Source: Photobacterium obscurum
Lineage (GTDB): Bacteria; Pseudomonadota; Gammaproteobacteria; Enterobacterales; Vibrionaceae
DNA length: 64,000 bases
Assembly (NCBI RefSeq): GCF_026191635.1
Contig: NZ_JAKRRW010000024.1
Location: 1-64,000 of the forward strand
Reading direction: 5' to 3'
Shown here: in pieces, positions 44,931 through 53,639 of the stretch
Numbering within the stretch: the stretch's first letter is position 1
How the letters are laid out: each line of letters starts with the position of its first letter
Made by a program: the position numbers and the translations under genes
The notes under the pieces: model-generated
Database searches by the model: none
The model's input: the letters and a program-made list of their open reading frames with translations, nothing else
Told to the model about the DNA's origin: nothing

Positions 44931-46490
44931 TTATACGCCGAGTTCTTTCTTCAAAGAACATGCGGTTGGGCACCCGGCACAGCCTCCGCGACCGGTACAT
45001 AGCAAGCCGCTATCGAACTTTCCGGCGACTTCGGTCGCTACATCCAGGACTTCGTGGAATGGCAGCGGTGTCAGGTGACCCACCAGAGCAAGCTGGGCGT
45101 AGGTGAATGGCAGTGTCACGACAGCCATACCACGAGTGGTACATGGATCGCCGTTTGCCCCTGCAATAGGGTCACAAGGCCAGCCTACTGCCAGCTGCAT
45201 GGCCATAGAGGCGGCAGACTCTACTTGCTCCGGGGTACCGCCAAGAATATAGGTCAAGGCTGAAGATGCGAATACACCACTCAGGCCCATCTCACCGGCG
45301 CAGCCAATGGTTTCGCCTGTTGGGTCAGTTCTGGTGTAGGCAATAGCACCGTAAGCAGCAGCGACTAGCAAGCCTTCGACCATCTTCTCGTCAGAGAAGC
45401 CGTATTTGATTTGCGCAGCGCGCAGGCAAGACATCACCACACCACCTCCAGCACCGTGAGGGAAACCGACGTTTGGTGTATTTGGTGCCATGGACAGTAC
45501 GGAGAAGTAATGCTTCACTGCGTTGTACTGTACTTCGCCCAGGATCTTCTCACCTGAGACTATACGCTTATAGTTACCGGTATCGAAACCGTAGCAGTGC
45601 ATGTAGTCGAGGTCGATATCATCTGCCATGACTTCAACCTGGCGAACCATCAATACGCGCAGTTCATCGACTTTGCTGATGATTTCTTCTCGCGTCATGC
45701 CGGTAGCAGCAATCTGATAATCAATCGCAACTTCGTGCATTGGTTTTTTCTGTGAAAGCTCAACGAATTTCGTCGAGTTATCAAACAGCTGTGGTTTGCG
45801 ATTTGGCAGGGTCGGGGTTGGCAGAATACATTCTAGGAAGTACACCTCACATTCTGGTACCTGCTCTTTCAGTTCTTGCAGATTAGGCTTGTCGGTAGTT
45901 GTAAAGAAATACGCCGCACCGTTATCGTTGCGGTCGATACTGCAGTCCATCAAGCCCGTTATCTTTGACTTAAGGCCGTCAAGCATCGTTGGGGTGCCGT
46001 CACGTTTGATCACCAAAACCAGGTTGATATCCCCTTTGTAGATATAGTCAAACCCCATGATTTTCTTGGTTTGGATCATACCACCGCCAATAGAGTCACC
46101 GACCAGGCTGACGATTTTGTCCGATCTCGTGGTGATCTCAAACTTCATCCCGTTCAAGTGGTCTGTTTCTTTCATTGACGCTTTGGTGAAGACGACGTCG
46201 ATACCACACTCTTTAGCGATCTCGTGGCACTCATTACGTTCCGGAGAATCAACGGGTAAGCCTATAGCACCAGAGCACATGCCGATATCTTCAGACATCA
46301 GACCAAAAGTGCCGGCAAACGATCCCTTTTCATCCATGATCACTTCTACTTTCTTAATAGCCTCCCCGGAGGTTAAGAAGTGCGTCAGCAGTCCCAGGCG
46401 CTGTGGTGCGGCAAGATGGCTTGACGAGCCAGCCAGCATGACAGGGGCCATGACATCATTGAAAAAGCTAGGGTAAAGCTCTACAGACAT
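44931..46490 (-). CDS. Iron-sulfur-dependent L-serine dehydratase (ammonia-lyase), single chain
   Basis: 519 aa from the ATG at 46490, supported by AAGGTG six bases upstream; the longer frame overlaps the divergent AraC promoter. The N-terminal beta-type domain has AGSSSHLAAPQRLG in place of the SSSHTAG motif, then an ACT-like part. The alpha-type domain carries FPHGAGGG, ETIGCAGEMGLSGVF, VGWPCDPIAGANGDPC and a C-terminal CTGRGGCAGCPTAC, which supply the cysteines for the [4Fe-4S] cluster. The reaction converts L-serine to pyruvate and ammonia through 2-aminoacrylate. A RidA protein that clears such enamines is encoded 2.7 kb away. Related cysteine desulfidases exist, so cysteine as substrate is possible. 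Confidence 0.88.
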   Translation of the reverse strand: MSVELYPSFFNDVMAPVMLAGSSSHLAAPQRLGLLTHFLTSGEAIKKVEVIMDEKGSFAGTFGLMSEDIGMCSGAIGLPVDSPERNECHEIAKECGIDVVFTKASMKETDHLNGMKFEITTRSDKIVSLVGDSIGGGMIQTKKIMGFDYIYKGDINLVLVIKRDGTPTMLDGLKSKITGLMDCSIDRNDNGAAYFFTTTDKPNLQELKEQVPECEVYFLECILPTPTLPNRKPQLFDNSTKFVELSQKKPMHEVAIDYQIAATGMTREEIISKVDELRVLMVRQVEVMADDIDLDYMHCYGFDTGNYKRIVSGEKILGEVQYNAVKHYFSVLSMAPNTPNVGFPHGAGGGVVMSCLRAAQIKYGFSDEKMVEGLLVAAAYGAIAYTRTDPTGETIGCAGEMGLSGVFASSALTYILGGTPEQVESAASMAMQLAVGWPCDPIAGANGDPCTTRGMAVVTLPFTYAQLALVGHLTPLPFHEVLDVATEVAGKFDSGLLCTGRGGCAGCPTACSLKKELGV

Positions 46491-46558
46491 ATTGTTCACC
46501 TTGAATTTTGTCAGTGTTTGTTTGCCATAGGTTAAACAATCACATCGATTGAAGATGA

Positions 46559-46571
46559 CCATTTGGGGCCA
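46559..46571 (-). promoter_or_regulatory. Probable AraC operator upstream of the serine dehydratase
   Basis: Read on the minus strand the site is TGGCCCCAAATGG, with 68 bases between it and the dehydratase ATG. It is identical to the site at 47677-47689, which precedes the dipeptidase at 67 bases in the same orientation relative to its gene. It also lies 42 bases before the divergent AraC gene. Confidence 0.7.
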
Positions 46572-46612
46572 AAAAAGGTAATATCCGGGAAAGGCCGAAT
46601 GGATGACCAACA

Positions 46613-47611
46613 ATGAAAAAAAAATTTATAGCGGTTGTAGACTCGGAGCATGTGCTGACGATGCTGGGTGTCTTGAAAAGGATGGATTTGGATGTCTATC
46701 AGATTTTAGAACAAGCTATCATGCCTGCCGATATAGAATTATATCCCCGTAACAGCTATATCGTTACGGAAAGATTGCAGGCATTGTATAACCTGATTAT
46801 GGCCAATTTATCTGATGATGAATTGGTTGATTTTGTTGAGCAATCCACGAAGGAGAATGCCGCTAAGTTTCTTAAATCACTTGATATGAGTGATTGTTTT
46901 ACTGTCAAAGAAGCGGTTGAAACTATATGCGCGAATATTTTTAAAACATCTTTGGACTCAAATTTCGGTATCGAGCAGCAGTTTGGTCGAACCTGGTTTT
47001 ACCGAAAACGTGAGTATTGTGAAGAGCCGTGGTTCTTATTGTCAGAGCTATATATGGTTTCAGTATTTGGTGAACTTATCCGGCAGCTTGTTGCTAGACT
47101 CTGGGTGCCGGCTGAAATCTGCCTTATGACAGATGCCTGCCATCTCTGTCAGCGGCTATATCCGGAACATAATATCCAGTTTTACACCAGCCGAGAGTAT
47201 AGCGCTCTGGAGATAGCGGATTCATTACTGGAATCCCCAGTCGATGAAAAATGGCAAGTAAACTTTGCGGGGGCAGGGAGCCAGATAAAAAAAACAGTTT
47301 CTAATACTTTGCGTCACGCACTGCCTCTTTATTTTGGAGAAGGGCGTCCGACGCTGGAAAAGGCAGCAGAAATAACCGGTTTAACCCAAAGAACACTAAA
47401 GCGCAGGCTAAATGAGGAGGGGACTAGCTATACCAAGCTGCTGGAGACAATGATTATTGATATTGCAAAGCATCAGCTTGTTTACGGTGATAAGCCGATT
47501 TCTGAAATTGCTTTTGCTTTGGGCTATACCTTAAGCAACCATTTCTCGAGAGCCTTTAAACGTGCTGAAGGGATAACGCCGAAACAGTATCGTGATATTC
47601 ACCAGTCATGA
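46613..47611 (+). CDS. AraC-family regulator, second of two, probable controller of the serine/dipeptide genes
   Basis: 332 aa with an OruR-like sensor domain (CEEPWFLLSELYMVSVFGELIRQLVARLWVPAEI) and a C-terminal double HTH (TLEKAAEITGLTQRTLKRRLNEEGTSYTKLLE, PISEIAFALGYTLSNHFSRAFKRAEGITPKQYRDI). It is divergent from the serine dehydratase and upstream of the dipeptidase. The matched 13-base sites in front of these two genes, one on each side of this gene, make it the natural regulator. Confidence 0.92.
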   Translation: MKKKFIAVVDSEHVLTMLGVLKRMDLDVYQILEQAIMPADIELYPRNSYIVTERLQALYNLIMANLSDDELVDFVEQSTKENAAKFLKSLDMSDCFTVKEAVETICANIFKTSLDSNFGIEQQFGRTWFYRKREYCEEPWFLLSELYMVSVFGELIRQLVARLWVPAEICLMTDACHLCQRLYPEHNIQFYTSREYSALEIADSLLESPVDEKWQVNFAGAGSQIKKTVSNTLRHALPLYFGEGRPTLEKAAEITGLTQRTLKRRLNEEGTSYTKLLETMIIDIAKHQLVYGDKPISEIAFALGYTLSNHFSRAFKRAEGITPKQYRDIHQS

Positions 47612-47676
47612 CTACTGTTACCTTGCTTGACGACGGCTAGTCATTAGTATTCATAGAGTTAAACAATGAAATCAAG

Positions 47677-47689
47677 TGGCCCCAAATGG
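47677..47689 (+). promoter_or_regulatory. Probable AraC operator upstream of the dipeptidase
   Basis: TGGCCCCAAATGG, 67 bases before the dipeptidase ATG; an exact copy of the site before the serine dehydratase. A GTTAAACAAT string stands nearby in both regions (47659 and 46531), possibly a second half-site. Confidence 0.7.
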
Positions 47690-47756
47690 TAGGTTTGTGG
47701 CGGTATTTGTCGTTAGCATAGCAGCCATACCGATAACCATTACAAAGGCCACTGAT

Positions 47757-49016
47757 ATGAAATTATCAATGATAGCTATTGCTACCTCTGCTGCTTTATC
47801 TGTTTCTGTTTTCGCAGCTGATGCGAAAATTCAGCCTATCCATGAAGGATATAGTGATACCGCGCCATATTATGAAGTGGACGGAAAAGTCATCTCGAAT
47901 ACAGATATTCATGCCAACCTGTGGAACCCTCGTGGCAAAACAAAAGATCAAATTATCGAGCGTGCGATTTTTCTGGCCGAAAAATACGACTTGAAAAGAA
48001 CTGAAGCGCAAGTAAATCGTGCTCAAAAGGCGCAGCAGGATTACACGGGCAGTATTGTTATTAACTCTGTTATGCCTTCTGCGGTAGGTATTATAGGTAA
48101 TACCGAACAACATTACGCGAAGGGGTTGAAGCGTAATCGTGATGCAGGAATGGATTTGACCTCAACGACTGTCTTTGCGTTTAAAGGTGACGGTGATATG
48201 CCGATCCTAGATCGTATTGATAAATCGACTAAAGTGATAAATGACCTCGGAATGGAGTTGGTAAAAAATACTGACACGATTCGGCAGGCGAAAGCTGACG
48301 GAAAAATGGCCGTGATGTTTAATTCTCAGGGGGCAGATTACGCTATTGATGATCTTGAAATGATTAAGAAAGTAAAGCTTAAAGGCTTGCATGCCGCAAA
48401 CTTTACTTATAACCGCAACAATGCACTGGCCGGTGGTGGCACTAAACAGGATATGGGGGTGACAGATCTGGGTAAAAAGTTCATTGAACACGCCAATGCC
48501 AATGGTGTGATTGTAGATGTTTCCCACTCGTCCAACCAAACAGCAATTGATGCCGCCAAGTATTCAAAGAAACCGGTTCTTGCTTCACATTCCAATGCGG
48601 CGGCTGTTCATAACGTTAGCCGTAATATGAGTGATGAGGCGATCAAAGCGGTTGGGGCAACCGGCGGTGCGGTATGTACTACAGGTGTTGGTTTGTTCCT
48701 GAATCCAGAGGGAGATGCATCACCAGAAAGGTTTGCAGAGCATGTTGAATACACTGCTAACCTGATTGGCCGTGATAAAACCTGTTTCTCTACAGATTAT
48801 GTTCATAACATTCAGGATTACTACGCTAACTTTATCGGAAATGTGGATGTTTACCCGCCGGAGAAAGGTTTCGGTGCGCCTATCGCGAATATTGCACCGG
48901 AAAATATCTGGGATGTGGTCGCTGTGCTTGAAGATAAATATGGTTGGAGCAAAGAAGATGTTCGCGGCTTTCTAGGTGAAAACTTGATGCGTGTTTATGC
49001 TGCGAATTGGAGCTAA
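47757..49016 (+). CDS. M19 membrane dipeptidase (renal-dipeptidase family), exported
   Basis: 419 aa from the ATG at 47757, with AAAGG eight bases upstream; the frame is open further upstream without a signal. Residues 1-20 are a signal peptide ending VFA. The metallo-hydrolase keeps the pattern of M19: an early acidic/His site (the motif region reads NTDIHANLWN rather than the classical DGHND), VDVSHSSNQTAIDAAKYSKKPVLASHSNAAAVHNVSRNMSDEAIKA with the His ligands, and a later STDYVHN where most have GSDFDG. Family members cleave dipeptides, often with a D-residue at the C-terminal side. The ligand variations suggest altered metal or substrate preference. Confidence 0.87.
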   Translation: MKLSMIAIATSAALSVSVFAADAKIQPIHEGYSDTAPYYEVDGKVISNTDIHANLWNPRGKTKDQIIERAIFLAEKYDLKRTEAQVNRAQKAQQDYTGSIVINSVMPSAVGIIGNTEQHYAKGLKRNRDAGMDLTSTTVFAFKGDGDMPILDRIDKSTKVINDLGMELVKNTDTIRQAKADGKMAVMFNSQGADYAIDDLEMIKKVKLKGLHAANFTYNRNNALAGGGTKQDMGVTDLGKKFIEHANANGVIVDVSHSSNQTAIDAAKYSKKPVLASHSNAAAVHNVSRNMSDEAIKAVGATGGAVCTTGVGLFLNPEGDASPERFAEHVEYTANLIGRDKTCFSTDYVHNIQDYYANFIGNVDVYPPEKGFGAPIANIAPENIWDVVAVLEDKYGWSKEDVRGFLGENLMRVYAANWS

Positions 49017-49154
49017 GCACTAACTTAATACCGGGGGAAATTTCTCTCTATTGTTAAATAAACTTGCACTAACTGATAAGTGTCTAAGCAAGGGTGCAAG
49101 TTATGTTTAAAACCAAGTTTACTCATTCAACAAACATTTATCTGGAATTTTATA

Positions 49155-49502
49155 ATGATTGAAACCATTAGCCCTATGGGACGTTATTGCAAAGCGAAAA
49201 TCGTTAATAATGCAGCTTATTTGTGTGGTCAGTTTTCATCAGACCTGACATTAGATATTAAAGGACAAGCAGAAAATACATTTACACAAGTGGATGAGTT
49301 GCTAGCCGAGTGTGGTACTGACAAGTCAAAAGTTGTGAGTATTCTGGTGCACCTTAATGATATAGAAAAAGACTATGTGCCATTTAATGACGCCTACGAT
49401 GCATGGATTGCAGGAGATGAAGCACCGGTTCGTACTTGTGTTGAGTCAAAAATGTTTTCAGATGATTGTTTAGTCGAGTTAACGATTGTCGCTGTAGTGT
49501 GA
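49155..49502 (+). CDS. RidA/YjgF-family enamine deaminase
   Basis: 115 aa from the ATG at 49155; the frame upstream is not family-like. The fold is recognised by NNAAYLCGQFSSDLTLDIKGQAENTFTQVDELLAECGTDKSKVVSILVHLNDIEKDYVPFNDAYDAW and the end APVRTCVESKMFSDDCLVELTIVAVV. The conserved Arg (PVRTCVE) that binds the carboxylate is present. Family members hydrolyse 2-aminoacrylate and other reactive enamines/imines. It fits the neighbouring serine dehydratase, whose intermediate is 2-aminoacrylate. Confidence 0.9.
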   Translation: MIETISPMGRYCKAKIVNNAAYLCGQFSSDLTLDIKGQAENTFTQVDELLAECGTDKSKVVSILVHLNDIEKDYVPFNDAYDAWIAGDEAPVRTCVESKMFSDDCLVELTIVAVV

Positions 49503-49567
49503 TTTATAATCTCTTTCTCTTGAATGAAATTAAAGAAAACTAATTACCGATAAAACGATTAATATTA

Positions 49568-49602
49568 ATAATGAGCTCTGGCCTTCGGTTAGGGCTCATT
49601 AT
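49568..49602 (+). terminator. Hairpin between RidA and porin genes
   Basis: ATAATGAGC/GCTCATTAT (9-bp stem, 17-base loop that can pair further). No U-run; possibly a terminator or attenuator. Confidence 0.5.
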
Positions 49603-49630
49603 GTGTCTATATATCTGCAGTTAAATAATA

Positions 49631-50941
49631 ATGAATAATCAAAGCCAAAATATAAATATTCTGATTTTAATCATATCACTTTTACTTACGATTAGTGCTC
49701 AAGCTGCCAATGAGTCCCAGTTATCAGATGAAATTGCTTCTGACTCGAATCAAGAGATCCCAAGTTTTGGTGGAAATACTTCTCCTCAAGGGCAGTTGTA
49801 TGAAGAAAAACAAGTTGAGCCTTATGTTCGCGCTCCCCAATTAGACGACTGGTTCTCTCCGTGGAGAGAATATAAAACGAGCCTGTATCAGGAGCATGCA
49901 TTCTCTATAACAGGTCATTATTCGACCATTTATCAATCCTACAGCGATGTTGACGAAGGCGATGACGACTATGGTTTTTCCGGTGATTTCCGTATCGCGG
50001 CAAACTGGGTCGTTCGAGGGGCTGGAACCGGTAACTATAGCGCAATTTCAATGATAGTGAATAACCGCCATGCCTTCTCGGATACTGCTGCTGGTGCTTT
50101 TGGCGGGTTTGGATACTACGGAATTGCAGCTGCGCATTTCGGTGATTTTGATGGGAAGTTTAAAGTACTGACTTTGACCTGGAATCAGAGCCTTAATGAC
50201 GGTAATTCCGGGTTTATCGTAGGTAGCTTCGATCCCAATGACTATATGAACATCCTAGGTTACGCAAACCCGCAGACGACGTTTTCAAACCTGAATATAT
50301 TGCTTGAGCCTTCAGTTGCTTTTCCGGATGTCAGCTGGGGGATAGGGGGGGGGCATTGGTTTGATAACTCAGCGTATATTGCGGCCGGGATCAATGATGC
50401 CAATGGTTTTGCCGGAGATGACTTGGCCTTTTTTGATGGTGGTGCCGAATTTTTCAAGTGGATCCATTTGGGGTGGACGCCATCTAAAGATCAACGCTAC
50501 TACAAGAATATTCATCTTATGGCCTGGCATACCGATGAGCGAGAGAACTATGTTGGCGGTGCCGGGCAAGTCGGGCAGGAAGCTGTGTACGGCGTAGCTA
50601 TCGGGGCTAACTGGACGTTCAGAGAAAGCTACATGCCTTTTTTCCGATTAGGTTTTTCACAGGGGAATCATGATTTTTATAATCGCTCGGCGACGGCTGG
50701 TATGCTCTACAAGTTTAAAGCCAGCGGGGACTTACTCGGGCTGGCAGTGAACTGGGGGAAGTTTGATGAGCAGGCAATCCGTAGCCGCGATTCGCAAACC
50801 ACGGCTGAGCTTTTCTATCGATTTCAGGTATCAAATAATTTAGCTATCACACCTAGCGTTCAGTATCTGGTTAATCCAGCATATTCGTCCAGCGTGGATA
50901 GTATGTGGGTTACAGGGGTACGAGCACGTATCAGTTTTTAA
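49631..50941 (+). CDS. OprB-like carbohydrate-selective porin
   Basis: 436 aa with a signal peptide (residues 1-25, ending ISAQA). The mature protein shows alternating strands, a DDWFSPWREYKTSLYQEHAFSITGHYSTIYQSY start and the C-terminal aromatic end VRARISF of outer-membrane barrels. Central motifs (SFDPNDYMNILGYANPQTTFSN, IAAGINDANGF) match the OprB family. The substrate may be something other than sugar, given the amino-acid context. Confidence 0.87.
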   Translation: MNNQSQNINILILIISLLLTISAQAANESQLSDEIASDSNQEIPSFGGNTSPQGQLYEEKQVEPYVRAPQLDDWFSPWREYKTSLYQEHAFSITGHYSTIYQSYSDVDEGDDDYGFSGDFRIAANWVVRGAGTGNYSAISMIVNNRHAFSDTAAGAFGGFGYYGIAAAHFGDFDGKFKVLTLTWNQSLNDGNSGFIVGSFDPNDYMNILGYANPQTTFSNLNILLEPSVAFPDVSWGIGGGHWFDNSAYIAAGINDANGFAGDDLAFFDGGAEFFKWIHLGWTPSKDQRYYKNIHLMAWHTDERENYVGGAGQVGQEAVYGVAIGANWTFRESYMPFFRLGFSQGNHDFYNRSATAGMLYKFKASGDLLGLAVNWGKFDEQAIRSRDSQTTAELFYRFQVSNNLAITPSVQYLVNPAYSSSVDSMWVTGVRARISF

Positions 50942-50988
50942 GGCGCAATTTATTTACCACATCACTTTTACGTTTGAAGGGGGAGCGA

Positions 50989-51049
50989 GTTCGAATCCGG
51001 CCGTTCCGCCACTACACGAAAGCCTCGTCAGAAACAACGGGGCTTTTTG
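50989..51049 (+). repeat. tRNA-Asp 3' remnant with terminator
   Basis: GAGTTCGAATCC at 50988-50999 and CCGTTCCGCCACTACAC at 51001-51017 are the T-loop, acceptor end and trailer of a tRNA-Asp-like gene. They are followed by AAGCCTCGT/ACGGGGCTT and five T (51021-51049). The rest of the tRNA is absent. It matches the remnant at 39863, 11 kb away. Confidence 0.72.
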
Positions 51050-51609
51050 TATCTGTCATTTGACGTAAGTAATTGATTAAATAATTAATTTAAACGTCTT
51101 CACTAACTAAATCATTTTCACTCAGTCACTATTCTGCAGTCTGTTCGTTACTATCTTTCCTAAAACCTGAGTGAGTAAAAAGCAAACTAAACTAGACAAT
51201 TGGCTGGAAATCTGCTCGAAGGGGTAAGGGCCACATTAACTGGAAGCAATCTGGCAGTATTGAAAGCAAAATATTGCTGAGTCTTGCTTTTTAGGCATAA
51301 TGTGCACAGATATATAGGCATTGCCGTTAATGATTATTCGCTGGCGGTATAAAATATCGGCATTAGCAAACGGATCACTCTTGCCTTTATCTAGCTAAAA
51401 TCATTGTTCATATATCCAATCTCGATGTTTAGGTTACATTAAGCCTTCTAACCATCGAGTATGTGAATTGAACGCTTGATTTTGGAGCAAGACCCTTCTT
51501 TTCAACACTCTCGTTTTATCGTCATTGGAACGCTGAACGAAGCTTAGCATCTCGAAACAATCGAAATGCTTTGGGCATTTCACTATACGATATAGTTAGG
51601 AAAACAATT
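51050..51609. other. Intergenic region upstream of the haemolysin
   Basis: About 560 AT-rich bases with no gene. A Fur-like TTAATGATTATTC occurs at 51328-51340 but does not match a full Fur box. Promoter not resolved. Confidence 0.45.
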
Positions 51610-53445
51610 ATGATACGAAAAACCAATCTTATAACGCTTGCTATGATGGGGCTTATGGCAACAACCACGGCTTGGGCGACAGAAATTGATGAGCCCGCAG
51701 GTTCTGCCATTAATATGCTTAGTACTCTGCAAGATGTAAGCTCGGTGAACTATATTAATGCTGAATTCTTGCTTGATAACGATGTTATGCCACCCGCATT
51801 AACAGAGGTAAAGACGCAAGTTTTGAATGAAGGTAAGCGCTACTTTATAGACTTTAGCAATATTACCAGTGAGGCGGATAAGAATCGCGCTAAAAAGAAA
51901 TTACGCCATAGTATAGGGGTAGCCTTGGCTGGTGATATGATTATCATCAGTGAATACAAAGGTGAATTGATGTTCTCTCAGCTAGACGGAGAAGATGATC
52001 CGAACATTACGCTGTTAGAAGCTGAACCCAAACGAGTATCACGTAAAAAACGCAGTACTTCTCTGCTCGCTAATCCAGATAATTCCATCCCAAATGTGGC
52101 TTTTTATCTCAATGCTAACCGCCGTATCTCTGATAACGAATGTAATCTGACGTGGAACACTTATCAGGGCCCGGTAAAAAGCCGGGATATGTGTAATGAT
52201 GCTCATATTTCTCTGATTTACAAGGTTAACCTTCAGCGTTCGCTGCCATACGGTACGATGGGATCTGCAACGCCAGATGCTAAAATAGTTCGAATTGGTA
52301 TCGATGATTCAAGCACGGGAGCAGGTATTCATCTCAATAGTGCAGTTGAAAAACGACTCTTGGCTATGCGTGGTATTCCGTGGCCAGAAGGTGGGGATGA
52401 AGCAGAGCTGGTCACAACAGCTATAGCGAGAAACTACGACTTTAACTTCAATGCTTCTAATGACAAAGCCAATATTTTAAGAACAGTGCCTGCATCAAAC
52501 CTCAATGCGAATTACAGCCATAAAGAAGTATCGACATTTAATTTCGGTATCAGCGGTGGTGTTGAGGTTAACAAAGATGGCCCTAAAGCCAAGTTAGATG
52601 CCAATGCGAGTTGGAGTGAATCAAAGTGGTTGTCATTCGATACACGTGACTATCGGGTTGAACGAAGTACTAATAGTCCTAAGCATGTCGAGTTTAAATG
52701 GGCAAGAGAGCAATACCCGACTGCAGAATCCATTAAAAAGACAACGATTCACGGTTATACCGCTGGTTTGGTATTACCGGCGTATACAAGTCGGGTTAAC
52801 CCAATTAGCTACGCAAGCTTTACACCTAAAATGGAGGTGATTTATCAAGCAGCACCAACGGCAACTGGGACAACAACGTTAACCATCGATTCAGCGGTAG
52901 ATATTACAGGCTTTAGATACTATACAAATGTCACAGGCTTCTTTGGTGTTCGTACTTATTACTCCAAAGACAGTGATAATCAGGTTAAACGAGTAAACAA
53001 GAACGTGAGCTTTGTGGTTGACTGGGATCACCCGGTATTTACTGGTGGTCGTCCTGTAAACTTACAGTTGGCAAGCTTCAATAACAAATGTATCTCTGCT
53101 GATTACCAACAAAATCTAACAGCTCAAGAATGTAATGAAGATGACTTCCAGCAAGCTTTCATTTACAACAGCATGGGACAATATGTTAGCGCACAAAACA
53201 CTGAATTATGTTTAGATGGGGAACAGCTAGATCAACTTCAAACATGTGGTTCAAACCTAACTCAACGTTGGCAGTGGAAGGAAGGAACCAATAAGCTACA
53301 GAATCTGTTTACAGATGAATACTTAGGGCATAATAAAACCACAGGTGAGTTGAGTTTGATTTCTGCTCAAAGCAGCGATATCAATATAGATACGTACTCT
53401 TCTTACGTTAATGTATTTAAACAATCATCAGTACAAAAAAATTAA
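51610..53445 (+). CDS. hlyA: Pore-forming cytolysin, Vibrio cholerae cytolysin (HlyA) family, without beta-prism domain
   Basis: 611 aa from the ATG at 51610 (TTAGGA eight bases before). Signal peptide residues 1-23. A pro-domain follows to about 145, ending in a basic protease-sensitive stretch KRVSRKKRS (141-149). The leukocidin-fold core (about 150-475) is very like VCC: LLANPDNSIPNVAFYLNANR, ATPDAKIVRIGIDDSSTGAGIHLN, GVEVNKDGPKAKLDA, VDWDHPVFTGGRPVNLQLASFNN. The beta-trefoil lectin domain spans about 483-600 (KCIS, LCLDGEQLDQLQTC, QRWQW). VCC continues for about 130 residues as a beta-prism lectin; this protein ends at FKQSSVQKN, as V. vulnificus VvhA does. A terminator follows. No chaperone gene is adjacent. 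Confidence 0.92.
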   Translation: MIRKTNLITLAMMGLMATTTAWATEIDEPAGSAINMLSTLQDVSSVNYINAEFLLDNDVMPPALTEVKTQVLNEGKRYFIDFSNITSEADKNRAKKKLRHSIGVALAGDMIIISEYKGELMFSQLDGEDDPNITLLEAEPKRVSRKKRSTSLLANPDNSIPNVAFYLNANRRISDNECNLTWNTYQGPVKSRDMCNDAHISLIYKVNLQRSLPYGTMGSATPDAKIVRIGIDDSSTGAGIHLNSAVEKRLLAMRGIPWPEGGDEAELVTTAIARNYDFNFNASNDKANILRTVPASNLNANYSHKEVSTFNFGISGGVEVNKDGPKAKLDANASWSESKWLSFDTRDYRVERSTNSPKHVEFKWAREQYPTAESIKKTTIHGYTAGLVLPAYTSRVNPISYASFTPKMEVIYQAAPTATGTTTLTIDSAVDITGFRYYTNVTGFFGVRTYYSKDSDNQVKRVNKNVSFVVDWDHPVFTGGRPVNLQLASFNNKCISADYQQNLTAQECNEDDFQQAFIYNSMGQYVSAQNTELCLDGEQLDQLQTCGSNLTQRWQWKEGTNKLQNLFTDEYLGHNKTTGELSLISAQSSDINIDTYSSYVNVFKQSSVQKN

Positions 53446-53469
53446 CGTCTAAAGTTAATGTAGCCTATT

Positions 53470-53497
53470 AAAGCCAGTGGTTTAGCTGGCTTTTTTT
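53470..53497 (+). terminator. Rho-independent terminator of the haemolysin gene
   Basis: AAAGCCAG/CTGGCTTT stem with an eight-base loop and a run of seven T. Confidence 0.92.
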
Positions 53498-53639
53498 ATG
53501 AATACTGATTGAAAAAGAGATGGCTGCTCGCAATGAGGGACAAGACCTGCCCCTCGTTTATTGATAACCTCTGTTGGGCGCAAGCAATATTCGGTACAAA
53601 CTGCAGCGAATAACTTGTCATAATAAGAAAATATTCAAT

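Noticed and set aside
51328..51340. Fur-box-like TTAATGATTATTC upstream of the haemolysin
   Set aside because: Too few matches to the 19-base consensus.
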